NCBI GenBank assembly: GCA_947624075.1
Contig: CANQIM010000022.1
Span: 1-11,570 of the forward strand
Source: an uncultured Bacilli bacterium
GTDB lineage: Bacteria > Bacillota_I > Bacilli_A > RF39 > UBA660
DNA length: 11,570 bases
Reading direction: 5' to 3'
This document shows positions 1 through 7,304 of the stretch, one piece after another. Position 1 is the stretch's first letter. Each line of letters starts with the position of its first letter. The notes under the pieces were generated by a model, which was not told the origin of the DNA, did no database searches, and saw only the letters and a list, made by a program, of their open reading frames with translations. The translations under genes were made by a program, and so were the position numbers.

Positions 1-4
1 TACT

Positions 5-3000
5 ATGAGACTTTATATACAGGAAAAAGATAATTTAATAAAATTTAATTTGCCTGCTAAAATAGAAGGCTCAATGCTTTTTTCATATAAGTCATTTGAT
101 ACTGGTTTTGAGAATTCCATTAATATAGATGCCATTGATGGTAACTGGGTGTTAAAAAGTAATGGAAATGTTAATATTATTAGTAATAGTGGCTATGAAG
201 AACAAATTGTTTTAGTTGATTATATGTGTATTCCTGTAAAAGTAGAAGGAAGAGATAGTTTTTTGTGCCTTTTTTGTTTGCCTTCAATTGAAGCTAATGG
301 TATAGATTATAGTACTGAAAATATAGAAACTATTACAATTGGTAATAATAGTAAAAATAGTATAACTTTTGCTCAAAAAATGATGCTTCCTAATCATGCT
401 ATTATAAAAAAAGTAAATAATTTTTGGTATATTGCTCCTGCTTCAAATAATGCTAATATTTATATTTATGTAAATAATAAAAGGGTTTTATCTGCAACTG
501 CTTTAAATACTGGTGATGTTATTTTCATGAATGGTTTAAGAATTATTTGGATGAAACAATTTATTAAAATTCCAATGGCAACTAATTTATATAATATTAA
601 TGGATTAAAAACTTATGGTGATTCTATCGTTATAAGTAATAAAGATTATACTGAGGTTTCTGAAACAGAAATTAATTTACCTTTATACAATGAAAATGAT
701 TATTTTTCTCATACACCTAGAATTAAGAATATAGTAGAGGGAGAAGTTGTTAACATTGATGCTCCGCCTGCAAAACAAGAGAAAAGTAACGATATGCCTT
801 TTTTGCTTAGTATAGGTTCTTCTTTTACAATGTTAGGTATGATGTCTATGAATGCCTATAACATTATCAGCTCTTTAGCATCAGGTGAGCAAGATTTTAC
901 GACGCAACTTCCTGCAATAATTATGTGTTGTACTATGTTGTTAGGTTCTTTATTGATACCAATACTTACAAAACATTGGCAAAAAAAATTGGAACACTCT
1001 AGAGAAATAAAACGTCAAGTGAAATATGGAGAATATTTAAAGAAAAAAGAAAAAAATTTAGATGACTTAAAAGCTAAACAAGAAACAATTATGAATGAAA
1101 ATTATATTGATTTACCTGGTTGCTTGAAAGTAATAGAAACGCAAAATAACTTATTTTGGAATAGAGAAATTAGGGATGATGACTTTATTGAATTAAGATT
1201 AGGTGTAGGAAATAAACCGTCTTTAATAAAGTTATCTGCTCCTGAAGAAAAATTTAGTTTAGATGATGATAATTTATATCAAGATGTTATTCAATTAGGT
1301 AAAAGGTATGATACTTTAGAAAATGTTCCAATTACATTAAATTTGAAGGAACAAATAGTTTCAGCAATAATGTTATCAAGAAGAAATAAAAAGCATAAAG
1401 ATGAATTTATTAATGGTTTAATCCTACAATTAATGACATTTCATAGTCCTTTAGACTTAAAGATAGTTTTAATAACTGATGAAGCTAATGAATATAAATG
1501 GAATTATTTTAGATATTTACCTCATTCATGGAGTGATGATAAAAAAACAAGATTTTTTGCAACTACACAAGAAGATTTAAAATCTCTTTGTCAGTTTTTA
1601 GATAATGAATATAATAATAGAAAAGCACGTAAGAAGGAAAGAGAACAAGCTAGTAAAGAAGTAACGAAAGATGTTATTGAAGATTATGAGTTATATGATT
1701 CATATTATTTAGTAATAACTGACAATTTTAAAAGTATCAAAAATTTTAGCTTTACAAGTGATTTGTTAGATAGCCAATATAACTATGGATTTTCAATGCT
1801 AATTATAGATGATGATATGAAAAATTTGCCTAAAGAATGCCAAAAATTTGTTGTCATAAATGATAATGATGGTATTATGTTTTCAGGTAAAATAAAGAAA
1901 GAAAATACTATTAATTTTCAGCCTGAATTTTTATCAAATATAGATATGAGGATTTTAACTAGAAATATTAGTAATGTACCTATTCAAGGTAGAGATGCTG
2001 AAAGTCAGTTGCCACCTAGTTTGCCCTTTTTGGAAATGTATAATGTTGGTAAGGTTGAGCAATTAAATGTAAGTAGTAGATGGAGTAATAGTGATCCAAT
2101 GACAACTTTAGCTGCTCCGATAGGTGTTCACGCAAATGGAGAATTATTTAAACTTGATTTACATGAAAAATATGATGGACCACATGGTTTAATAGCTGGT
2201 TCAACAGGTAGTGGTAAATCAGAATTTATTATTACATACGTTTTGTCTATGGCGCTAAATTACGATCCTAAAGAAGTACAATTTGTATTAATAGACTATA
2301 AAGGTGGAGGTTTAGCAGGAGCTTTTGAAAATAGAGAAAAAGGAATATCAATTCCTCATTTAGCAGGTACTATTACCAATCTTGATACTGCTGAAATGAA
2401 TAGAACTTTGGTGTCAATAGAAAGTGAACTTAAAAGACGTCAGAAAAAGTTTAATGAAGTTAGAGAAAAAGTTGGAGAAAGTACAATGGATATTTACAAA
2501 TATCAAAAATTGTACAGAGAAGGTTTAATTGATGAACCAATTTCACATTTGTTGATAATTTCTGATGAGTTTGCTGAATTGAAGTCGCAACAACCAGACT
2601 TTATGGCCCAATTAGTATCAACTGCTCGTATCGGACGTTCATTAGGAGTACATCTTATATTAGCTACTCAAAAGCCTAGTGGTGTTGTTAATGACCAAAT
2701 ATGGTCAAACTCTAAATTTAAAGTTTGTCTTAAAGTACAAAGCAGGGCAGATAGTATGGAAATGCTAAAAAGACCAGAAGCTGCTAGTATTAAAGAAACT
2801 GGTAGATTTTATTTACAAGTTGGATATGATGAGTACTTTGATATAGGTCAATCTGCATGGTCAGGTGAAAAATATTATCCGGTTGAAAGAATAGTTAAAA
2901 AAGTAGATGATTCTATTTGCTTTGTTGATAATTTTGGTTCTACTATAAAGCAAGTTAATAATTTGCCTAAAATAGAAAAAGTAGTCAAAAAAGATTATGG

Positions 3001-4642
3001 TGATCAATTGACAAATATAGTTAAATATTTACAAGATGTAGCAAAGTCTTCTGGAATAAAACAAAATAAGCTATGGTTACCAGCATTAGAAAAAACTATT
3101 TTACTTGATAAATTACTAGAAAAATATAAGTATGAAGCTGCTGATTCTGATATTAAGCCAATCATTGGTGAGTATGATGCACCAAGGATACAAGAACAAG
3201 GATTACTTACTTTAGATTTATTAAATGATGGTAATTTAGTTGTGTATGGTACACCTGGTTCTGGAAAAGAAAATTTAATTTTTACAATTGTTTATAGTTT
3301 AGCTAAAATAAAGAAACCAGATGAAGTTAATTTTTATATAGGTGATTTTGGTGCTGAAACATTGAAAATCTTAAAAAAATTACCTCATGTTGGAGATGTA
3401 TTTGTTACTGATGATAAAGTGCGAGTTGAAAATTTACTAAAGATGCTAGATAAAGAACTTGAGCGTAGAAAAAAAGATTATGCAGATTATGGTGGTAATT
3501 ATATTGAATATTGTCGGTTAACTAAAAAGAAAGAAACAGTTATGATTGTTATATTAAATAATTATGAAAATTATCTAGAAACTTATCCTAGAATGAGTGA
3601 TGCTTTTAATATTTTCTTTAGAGACGCTTTTAAATATGGTATTTTCTTTATAGTAACTGCTGCTGTTCAAACTGCTATTAGAGGAAGAAATGCTCAAAAT
3701 TTTGTAAATAAAATTTGTTTAAAAATGCCAAATGATTCTGATTATAGAGATTTATTAGGCAGTCCAAAAGGATTGGTACCAGTAGATAATTATGGGCGAG
3801 GAATTGTTAGCGTTGATGGAAAAAGAATATATGAATTTCAAACGGCGGATATTGTAAATCGTGATAATAGAACACAATTTATTAAAGAACAAGGCGATTT
3901 ACTAAAAGAAAAATATGGCAATTTAAAAGCACGAGCTATTCCTGTTTTACCTGATATAGCATATGTTAATGATGTTATGTTTGAATTAAAAGGTCTTGAT
4001 TGTGTACCTATTGGAATTGAGAAAAATTCTTTAGAAGTGTATGTTTATAACTTTTTAGAAAATAAAATTAATTTGATTGCTGCTAAATCAATTAAAAGTC
4101 ACATTTACTTTGTTTATGCATTGATTAGGCAAATGACTTCCTTAAAAAATGTTAACGTGTTTGTTATTGATGCTTTAAGTATTTATCGTGGTAATTATAA
4201 AGTAACATTATTTAATGATTTAGAACAGGCCTTTGTTACTATGTATAATAATGTTTCAAAAGATAGTAAAACAAGTAGCAAAAATGTATATATTTGTCTT
4301 GGAATATCTGAATTTAAAAATAAGGTTTCTAGTAAGTACAAAAATCATTTTGAGGCATTATTTAAACAAGCATCTAAATGTAAAAATAATACTTTCCTAT
4401 TTTTAGATGACTCTGATTCTTATAAAAAAATCCAAGTTGAAGACTGGTTTAGGGATAATATTAATAATACATTTGGTATTTGGCTTGGTGAAGGAATTGG
4501 TTCTCAAGTAGCTTTAGGAGTTATGTCTTTAAGTTTGGATGATAAACAAAATGTTTTCCCATGTATTGGATTCCCTATTTATCAAGGACAGCACATGACT
4601 GTAAAATATGTAGTTGATGGAGTTGATAAAACAGATGAATAA
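5..4642 (+). CDS. essC: Type VIIb secretion motor ATPase EssC/YukB (FtsK/SpoIIIE family)
   Basis: This is the membrane-anchored motor of the T7SSb, expected to recognise WXG100-type substrates and drive their export. The protein has 1545 residues, a usual size for EssC. The first ~190 residues fit the paired FHA-like region of the family. Two hydrophobic segments follow at about 264-290 and 302-323, then a charged coiled-coil stretch. Domain D1 has an intact Walker A at residues 732-739 (GSTGSGKS) and a DE Walker B at 854-855 (IISDEFAEL), followed by the conserved ARIGRSLGVHLILATQKP stretch. Domain D2 has an altered Walker A at 1082-1089 (GTPGSGKE, Glu in place of Ser/Thr) and NN (1185-1186) where acidic residues would be expected. 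The D3 site near 1359-1366 (AAKSIKSH) is degenerate. The ATG at 5 gives a plausible N-terminus, but its ribosome binding site lies outside the window, so a more upstream start cannot be excluded. The stop overlaps the next gene. Confidence 0.95.
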   Translation: MRLYIQEKDNLIKFNLPAKIEGSMLFSYKSFDTGFENSINIDAIDGNWVLKSNGNVNIISNSGYEEQIVLVDYMCIPVKVEGRDSFLCLFCLPSIEANGIDYSTENIETITIGNNSKNSITFAQKMMLPNHAIIKKVNNFWYIAPASNNANIYIYVNNKRVLSATALNTGDVIFMNGLRIIWMKQFIKIPMATNLYNINGLKTYGDSIVISNKDYTEVSETEINLPLYNENDYFSHTPRIKNIVEGEVVNIDAPPAKQEKSNDMPFLLSIGSSFTMLGMMSMNAYNIISSLASGEQDFTTQLPAIIMCCTMLLGSLLIPILTKHWQKKLEHSREIKRQVKYGEYLKKKEKNLDDLKAKQETIMNENYIDLPGCLKVIETQNNLFWNREIRDDDFIELRLGVGNKPSLIKLSAPEEKFSLDDDNLYQDVIQLGKRYDTLENVPITLNLKEQIVSAIMLSRRNKKHKDEFINGLILQLMTFHSPLDLKIVLITDEANEYKWNYFRYLPHSWSDDKKTRFFATTQEDLKSLCQFLDNEYNNRKARKKEREQASKEVTKDVIEDYELYDSYYLVITDNFKSIKNFSFTSDLLDSQYNYGFSMLIIDDDMKNLPKECQKFVVINDNDGIMFSGKIKKENTINFQPEFLSNIDMRILTRNISNVPIQGRDAESQLPPSLPFLEMYNVGKVEQLNVSSRWSNSDPMTTLAAPIGVHANGELFKLDLHEKYDGPHGLIAGSTGSGKSEFIITYVLSMALNYDPKEVQFVLIDYKGGGLAGAFENREKGISIPHLAGTITNLDTAEMNRTLVSIESELKRRQKKFNEVREKVGESTMDIYKYQKLYREGLIDEPISHLLIISDEFAELKSQQPDFMAQLVSTARIGRSLGVHLILATQKPSGVVNDQIWSNSKFKVCLKVQSRADSMEMLKRPEAASIKETGRFYLQVGYDEYFDIGQSAWSGEKYYPVERIVKKVDDSICFVDNFGSTIKQVNNLPKIEKVVKKDYGDQLTNIVKYLQDVAKSSGIKQNKLWLPALEKTILLDKLLEKYKYEAADSDIKPIIGEYDAPRIQEQGLLTLDLLNDGNLVVYGTPGSGKENLIFTIVYSLAKIKKPDEVNFYIGDFGAETLKILKKLPHVGDVFVTDDKVRVENLLKMLDKELERRKKDYADYGGNYIEYCRLTKKKETVMIVILNNYENYLETYPRMSDAFNIFFRDAFKYGIFFIVTAAVQTAIRGRNAQNFVNKICLKMPNDSDYRDLLGSPKGLVPVDNYGRGIVSVDGKRIYEFQTADIVNRDNRTQFIKEQGDLLKEKYGNLKARAIPVLPDIAYVNDVMFELKGLDCVPIGIEKNSLEVYVYNFLENKINLIAAKSIKSHIYFVYALIRQMTSLKNVNVFVIDALSIYRGNYKVTLFNDLEQAFVTMYNNVSKDSKTSSKNVYICLGISEFKNKVSSKYKNHFEALFKQASKCKNNTFLFLDDSDSYKKIQVEDWFRDNINNTFGIWLGEGIGSQVALGVMSLSLDDKQNVFPCIGFPIYQGQHMTVKYVVDGVDKTDE

Positions 4643-4889
4643 TAAAGTTTTAATTGAATTAGTTGTTCCAGTATTGGAAGTAAGATATGATGTTTATATA
4701 CCAGTAAATAAAAAAATTGGTAATGTGATAATTTTACTTTCTAAAGTAGTAAGTGACTTATCAATGGGGTATTTTAAGGAAAATGACTGTAATATGTTGT
4801 ATGATGGTGATACTGGTGAAAAATATGGTGTAGATGTTTTGGTTAGAAATACAAATATAAGAAATGGAAGCAGACTTATTTTAATGTAG
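4635..4889 (+). CDS. esaB: EsaB/YukD-like ubiquitin-fold T7SS protein
   Basis: This small cytosolic protein of 84 residues fits the YukD/EsaB family, ubiquitin-fold accessory proteins needed for T7SSb activity by a mechanism that is not settled. The beta-strand start (VLIELVVPVLEVRYDVYIP), the central helix (GNVIILLSKVVSDL) and the C-terminal TNIRNGSRLILM resemble the family, whose members usually have about 80 residues. I place the start at ATG 4635, where it overlaps the essC stop by 8 bases (ATGAATAA). A TTG at 4614 or ATG at 4617 would add six or seven residues unlike the family's N-terminus. A GGAG at 4619-4622 lies rather far (12 bases) from the start, so translational coupling to essC is likely. 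Position directly behind essC supports the call. Confidence 0.85.
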   Translation: MNNKVLIELVVPVLEVRYDVYIPVNKKIGNVIILLSKVVSDLSMGYFKENDCNMLYDGDTGEKYGVDVLVRNTNIRNGSRLILM

Positions 4890-4897
4890 GAGGGTTT

Positions 4898-5209
4898 ATG
4901 TTATCAGATAATTTAAAAATAAAAAAGAAAAGATATGTAGATGCTTATAATCAAGCAAATGCTACTGCCAACGCTTTAAAAGCTGCTATAAATAATTTGA
5001 ATAATTTGATTAGTAAGCAAAAACAAGTTTATAGTGTAGATGGAGTTGTTGGTTTTGAAAGTCATCTGAATGATATTTTAGAAAAATTAAATAAAGATTA
5101 TGATAAAATTGTTAATACAGTTTTACCTGGAACTAAAACTATTATTGATAATTTGAATGAAGGTATTACTGCTGCTATAGCTGAAGAAGTAGCATCAGAG
5201 GTGTTATAG
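4898..5209 (+). CDS. Small helical T7SS-associated protein (possibly YwqH/DUF5082-like)
   Basis: A 103-residue protein predicted to be almost wholly alpha-helical. It has a basic N-terminal helix (KIKKKRYVDAY), a heptad-like stretch at about 18-45, a short break with SVDGVVG at 46-52, and a second helix at 53-75. There is no signal peptide or membrane segment. The layout and the AALKAAINNLNNLI-type pattern recall the YwqH/DUF5082 proteins found beside LXG and WXG100 genes in Bacilli, but I cannot confirm membership by eye. The WxG turn is absent (V-V-G at the break). The start is well fixed by GGAGGG six bases after the esaB stop begins; TAG and the ribosome binding site overlap. It is probably a chaperone-like partner or a secreted helical hairpin; its function is unknown. 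Confidence 0.75.
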   Translation: MLSDNLKIKKKRYVDAYNQANATANALKAAINNLNNLISKQKQVYSVDGVVGFESHLNDILEKLNKDYDKIVNTVLPGTKTIIDNLNEGITAAIAEEVASEVL

Positions 5210-5217
5210 GAGGGTTT

Positions 5218-5517
5218 ATGGAAAAATTAGTTATGGATACAAGTAAAGTTAAAATAGCAGCAAACGATATTAAGGATTTGGCGAATGATTATAATAAAAC
5301 ACTTATAGATATTTATAATAAACTTATAAATATTGAATTAAATGGTATTTGGGTTAGTGGTAGTGAAAATGGATCAACTAAAAAATTTGTGGAAAATGTA
5401 AAAAAGGAAATTCCTGAATATATAAATTTAGGCAAAGATTTAAAAAACATTTCTAATAATATTATTATTTACGCTAATTCATTGGAAAATATTGCTGATA
5501 CTAATTATAGGGGGTAA
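5218..5517 (+). CDS. WXG100-like protein (W-V-S-G variant)
   Basis: A 99-residue helix-turn-helix protein of WXG100 size. The first helix spans about residues 8-38, the turn is GIWVSGSENGSTKKF with Trp45 and Gly48, and the second helix spans about 52-92. The Trp in the turn, followed by a small-residue patch and a Phe, is the ESAT-6/WXG100 pattern, although the spacing is W-x-x-G rather than W-x-G. I see no YxxxD/E export motif near the C-terminus; Tyr at 79 is followed by Leu at the fifth position. It may therefore depend on a partner for export, or act as an accessory protein. It begins at ATG 5218 behind the same TAGGAGGGTTTATG junction as the gene before it, and is co-transcribed with essC-esaB. 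Confidence 0.75.
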   Translation: MEKLVMDTSKVKIAANDIKDLANDYNKTLIDIYNKLINIELNGIWVSGSENGSTKKFVENVKKEIPEYINLGKDLKNISNNIIIYANSLENIADTNYRG

Positions 5518-5519
5518 TT

Positions 5520-5816
5520 ATGAGTAAAGTTACTATTGATTATGAAAAAGCAAAAACTTTAGTTCCTTTAGCTAAAAGTGAATTAAACCAATTAGAAAAT
5601 GTATTAACACTTGTCCAAAAAGTTAATTTTCCAAACGATGAGTTTGATTGGGGAAGCTTATCAAGTGATATAAGTGATTCTATTGAAAATTTTAGGAACT
5701 ATAATGAATCATTTAATGATTTTTTAGAAAACTATGTTAATAATGTAACTAGTTTTATTGACACAATTAATGAAGTTAAAATTACAGAAGTCAAAACAAG
5801 AAATAATTTGCTTTAG
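5520..5816 (+). CDS. Small helical protein of WXG100 size, family uncertain
   Basis: A 98-residue, acidic, mainly helical protein with no signal peptide or membrane segment. Two helices (about 7-34 and 47-88) flank a loop rich in Pro, Asn and Asp, NFPNDEFDWGSLSSD, that contains Trp44-Gly45. The layout matches a WXG100-type hairpin, but the turn is W-G-S rather than W-x-G, so I call it WXG-like only by size, fold and context. The ATG lies two bases after the preceding stop; its ribosome binding site (AGGGGG, 5509-5514) lies inside the preceding coding region, so translation is probably coupled. It is the last gene before the 90-base gap and may end the essC transcript. It could be a substrate, or a chaperone of an effector encoded elsewhere. 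Confidence 0.65.
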   Translation: MSKVTIDYEKAKTLVPLAKSELNQLENVLTLVQKVNFPNDEFDWGSLSSDISDSIENFRNYNESFNDFLENYVNNVTSFIDTINEVKITEVKTRNNLL

Positions 5817-5846
5817 TAAAATAATGTAAATTATAAGACTATTTTG

Positions 5847-5875
5847 TTGCAAAAAAGAATTATATGATTTAATAT
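5847..5875 (+). promoter_or_regulatory. Possible weak promoter upstream of the second WXG100 group
   Basis: TTGCAA (5847-5852) and TAATAT (5870-5875) are 17 bases apart, each matching the sigma-A consensus at four of six positions. They lie in the only sizeable gap within the small-gene cluster (5817-5906), which suggests that the three genes from 5907 can be transcribed apart from essC. In such AT-rich DNA chance matches are common, so this is tentative. No GC-bearing terminator hairpin is visible in the gap. Confidence 0.3.
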
Positions 5876-5906
5876 TTAATTAAGATGTTAGATGGAAGGA
5901 GATAAA

Positions 5907-6227
5907 ATGACTGTAGGAATAAATTCAGAAAAAATGGCAACATTAAGTATAGATTTGTTAGATGCTATAGAAAATATTAATGCTATTTCTTCCAAATTAG
6001 ATATTGAAATTAATATTATTAGTAATAATTTCGAAGGACCTGGAAAAGATATCATTATTAATAAATTGAATTTAATTAATAATGATATTGGAACAGTAAA
6101 TAAAAATATTTATTCTTATATTAATGATTTATCAAATGTTAAGAAGGTTTATGCACAACAAGATGTTGATTTATCTACTTCGATTTTAAATAATATCGAA
6201 AAAATAGAAGAGAGGAGTGATAATTAA
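5907..6227 (+). CDS. WXG100-like T7SS protein with F-E-G turn and YxxxD motif
   Basis: A 106-residue helical hairpin of WXG100 size. Helices at about 6-38 and 46-80 flank a turn with Phe42-Glu43-Gly44 where canonical members have Trp-x-Gly. The C-terminal part carries YAQQD (Tyr82 to Asp86), which fits the YxxxD/E export signal of T7SS substrates, followed by VDLSTSIL, a block shared with the gene at 6556. I chose ATG 5907 because AAGGAG (5896-5901) stands five bases upstream. The in-frame ATG at 5892 would add MEGDK encoded by the ribosome binding site itself. The stop overlaps the next start by one base (TAATG), so the two products are probably made in equal amounts and may pair. It is probably a secreted substrate or co-substrate of EssC. 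Confidence 0.8.
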   Translation: MTVGINSEKMATLSIDLLDAIENINAISSKLDIEINIISNNFEGPGKDIIINKLNLINNDIGTVNKNIYSYINDLSNVKKVYAQQDVDLSTSILNNIEKIEERSDN

Positions 6228-6532
6228 TGGCTGATTTTTCTTCAATGGAATATGGTTATAATTCAGATAATGTTGATACTTATTTAGCTGCCATTAAGGA
6301 CACAGCATTGCAGAATGCAAAAAGTGCAATACTTGCTACAAATGGTATTAAGACTGTATGTGATGATAACTGGGAAGGAAAAGCAAAAGAAAATTTTAAG
6401 TCAAATTTGGATAAGGATGCTCAACATATTGCTGATCAATTAGATTCTTTGTTTAATATTTTAAATGATGAAATTAATTCAGTTCAAGCAGCAATGGCTA
6501 ATAAAGATGAGTCTTTAATTAGTGCCGATTAA
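6227..6532 (+). CDS. WXG100 family protein (canonical W-E-G)
   Basis: A 101-residue protein and the clearest ESAT-6/WXG100 member of the window. A first helix at about 14-42 leads to the turn with Trp49-Glu50-Gly51, then GKAKENFKSNL and a long second helix to about residue 92, as in EsxA-type proteins. The C-terminus MANKDESLISAD aligns with the YxxxD-x-D-L-S block of its neighbours but has Met where the Tyr should be. The export motif is therefore incomplete, as often seen in the passive partner of an Esx heterodimer. Its ATG overlaps the preceding stop by one base, with GAGGAG at 6212-6217. The coding region ends in tandem TAA codons. It is a likely secreted protein or partner acting with the product of 5907-6227. 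Confidence 0.88.
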   Translation: MADFSSMEYGYNSDNVDTYLAAIKDTALQNAKSAILATNGIKTVCDDNWEGKAKENFKSNLDKDAQHIADQLDSLFNILNDEINSVQAAMANKDESLISAD

Positions 6533-6538
6533 TAAAAT

Positions 6539-6546
6539 AAGGAGGT
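6539..6546 (+). promoter_or_regulatory. Full-consensus ribosome binding site of the 151-residue T7SS protein
   Basis: AAGGAGGT, a complete match to the anti-Shine-Dalgarno sequence, lies nine bases before ATG 6556. It is the strongest ribosome binding site among the small T7SS genes and suggests that the last product of the cluster is made in the largest amount. Confidence 0.7.
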
Positions 6547-6555
6547 ATATAAGAT

Positions 6556-7011
6556 ATGGCAATTTCAATGAGTAGTGCATCTGTTGATGATTCATTAAGA
6601 CAAGAATTAATGGGAAAGAGTGTTGATTCAGGTTTTGCTTCAAGTGGTGTTTCTCCTAATACTAAAGGTATTATTAATAAAGAATTAACTGGAGCATCTT
6701 TTGCAGGAATATCTACAGATTTTGAAGCTAATATAACTAAAGCTATAGATGATTATATTAGTGATGTTAATGCTAAATTAGATGAGTTAGAATCTACTGC
6801 ATCTCCAAGTGATGCTTTTAAAGGTTCTACAGTAGAAAAAGCACTTTCTACTTTTGTAGAGTCAGTTAAAAATGTTGCAAAAGCATATGTTACTGATTTA
6901 CAAAATGCAGAAAATCAAATTATTGCAAGTGTTCATACTGCATACTATACACAAGATACAGATTTATCAACTAATCTTAATTCAGATAGTCAATCAATTA
7001 ATGAAAGCTAG
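6556..7011 (+). CDS. Extended WXG100-like protein with F-K-G turn and YxxxD motif
   Basis: This 151-residue protein is longer than ordinary WXG100 proteins because of a Ser/Gly-rich N-terminal stretch of about 50 residues that looks flexible. The rest is a helical hairpin: a helix at about 52-81, a turn with Phe88-Lys89-Gly90, and a second helix at about 92-128. Then come YYTQD (Tyr130 to Asp134), an apparent YxxxD/E export signal, and TDLSTNL, a block shared with the product of 5907-6227. There is no Trp in the whole protein, no Sec signal peptide and no membrane segment. A full AAGGAGGT site nine bases upstream fixes the start. It is probably a secreted T7SS substrate. I see no enzymatic domain, so it is more likely a structural or carrier protein than a toxin. 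Confidence 0.78.
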   Translation: MAISMSSASVDDSLRQELMGKSVDSGFASSGVSPNTKGIINKELTGASFAGISTDFEANITKAIDDYISDVNAKLDELESTASPSDAFKGSTVEKALSTFVESVKNVAKAYVTDLQNAENQIIASVHTAYYTQDTDLSTNLNSDSQSINES

Positions 7012-7061
7012 TTTTTAATGATTGTTTTAAAAAATTTGCATAGATGTTAAATTTATGATAT

Positions 7062-7067
7062 TATAAT
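7062..7067 (+). promoter_or_regulatory. -10 box of the secG promoter
   Basis: A perfect TATAAT stands 24 bases before the secG start. The -35 is poor: TTGCAT at 7036-7041 would need a 20-base spacer. A start near 7074 would give a leader of about 18 bases holding the GGAGG site. The gap 7012-7091 shows no convincing terminator for the T7SS genes, so read-through into secG is possible. Confidence 0.5.
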
Positions 7068-7091
7068 GATGTTGTTGTGGAGGGATTCTAT

Positions 7092-7304
7092 ATGGAGACA
7101 GCATTGTTAGTTATATCAATCTTATTAATAATAATTGTATTGTTGCAAAGTTCTAAATCTGAAGATGGTGCTCAAATTATTAGTGGAAGAGCAGAAATGT
7201 TTGTTAAAAGAAAAGAAAGAGGTTCCGAATTAGTAATTAGTAGGATTACTTTCTTGTTAGGACTTGCATTTTTTACTATTTGTTTAGTAGCAATGTTTAT
7301 TTAA
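7092..7304 (+). CDS. secG: Protein translocase subunit SecG
   Basis: SecG is the small accessory subunit of the SecYEG channel in the cytoplasmic membrane, where it assists SecA-driven export. The protein has 70 residues with two hydrophobic segments (about 4-19 and 49-69). The loop between them carries the family pattern LLQSSKSEDGAQIISGRAE, a basic stretch, and ELVISRITFLLG at the start of the second segment. I chose ATG 7092 because GGAGG (7079-7083) lies eight bases upstream; the GTG at 7077 would put that site inside the gene. It stands alone between its own -10 box and a hairpin overlapping the stop codon. In Bacilli secG commonly precedes rnr, smpB and ssrA, as here. Confidence 0.93.
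   Translation: METALLVISILLIIIVLLQSSKSEDGAQIISGRAEMFVKRKERGSELVISRITFLLGLAFFTICLVAMFI

Noticed and set aside
4614..4634. TTG or ATG start upstream of esaB ATG 4635
   Set aside because: The added residues do not resemble EsaB/YukD N-termini, and the ATG at 4635 gives the normal family length.
5817..5860. AAAATA/TATTTT inverted repeat after the 5520-5816 gene
   Set aside because: Six A/T pairs with a long loop are expected by chance in DNA of this composition.
5892..5906. Upstream ATG start for the F-E-G gene
   Set aside because: It would translate the AAGGAG ribosome binding site of the start at 5907 and add five residues with no family support.
6556..7011. Toxin or LXG effector in the 151-residue protein
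   Set aside because: It is too short for an LXG toxin, lacks a C-terminal enzymatic domain, and has no adjacent immunity gene.
7012..7036. Possible terminator behind the last WXG100-like gene (TTTTAA...TTAAAA)
   Set aside because: The stem would be A/T only with no stable core, so it is not convincing as a terminator.
7077..7091. GTG start for SecG
   Set aside because: It places the GGAGG ribosome binding site inside the gene; ATG 7092 gives a proper SecG N-terminus.
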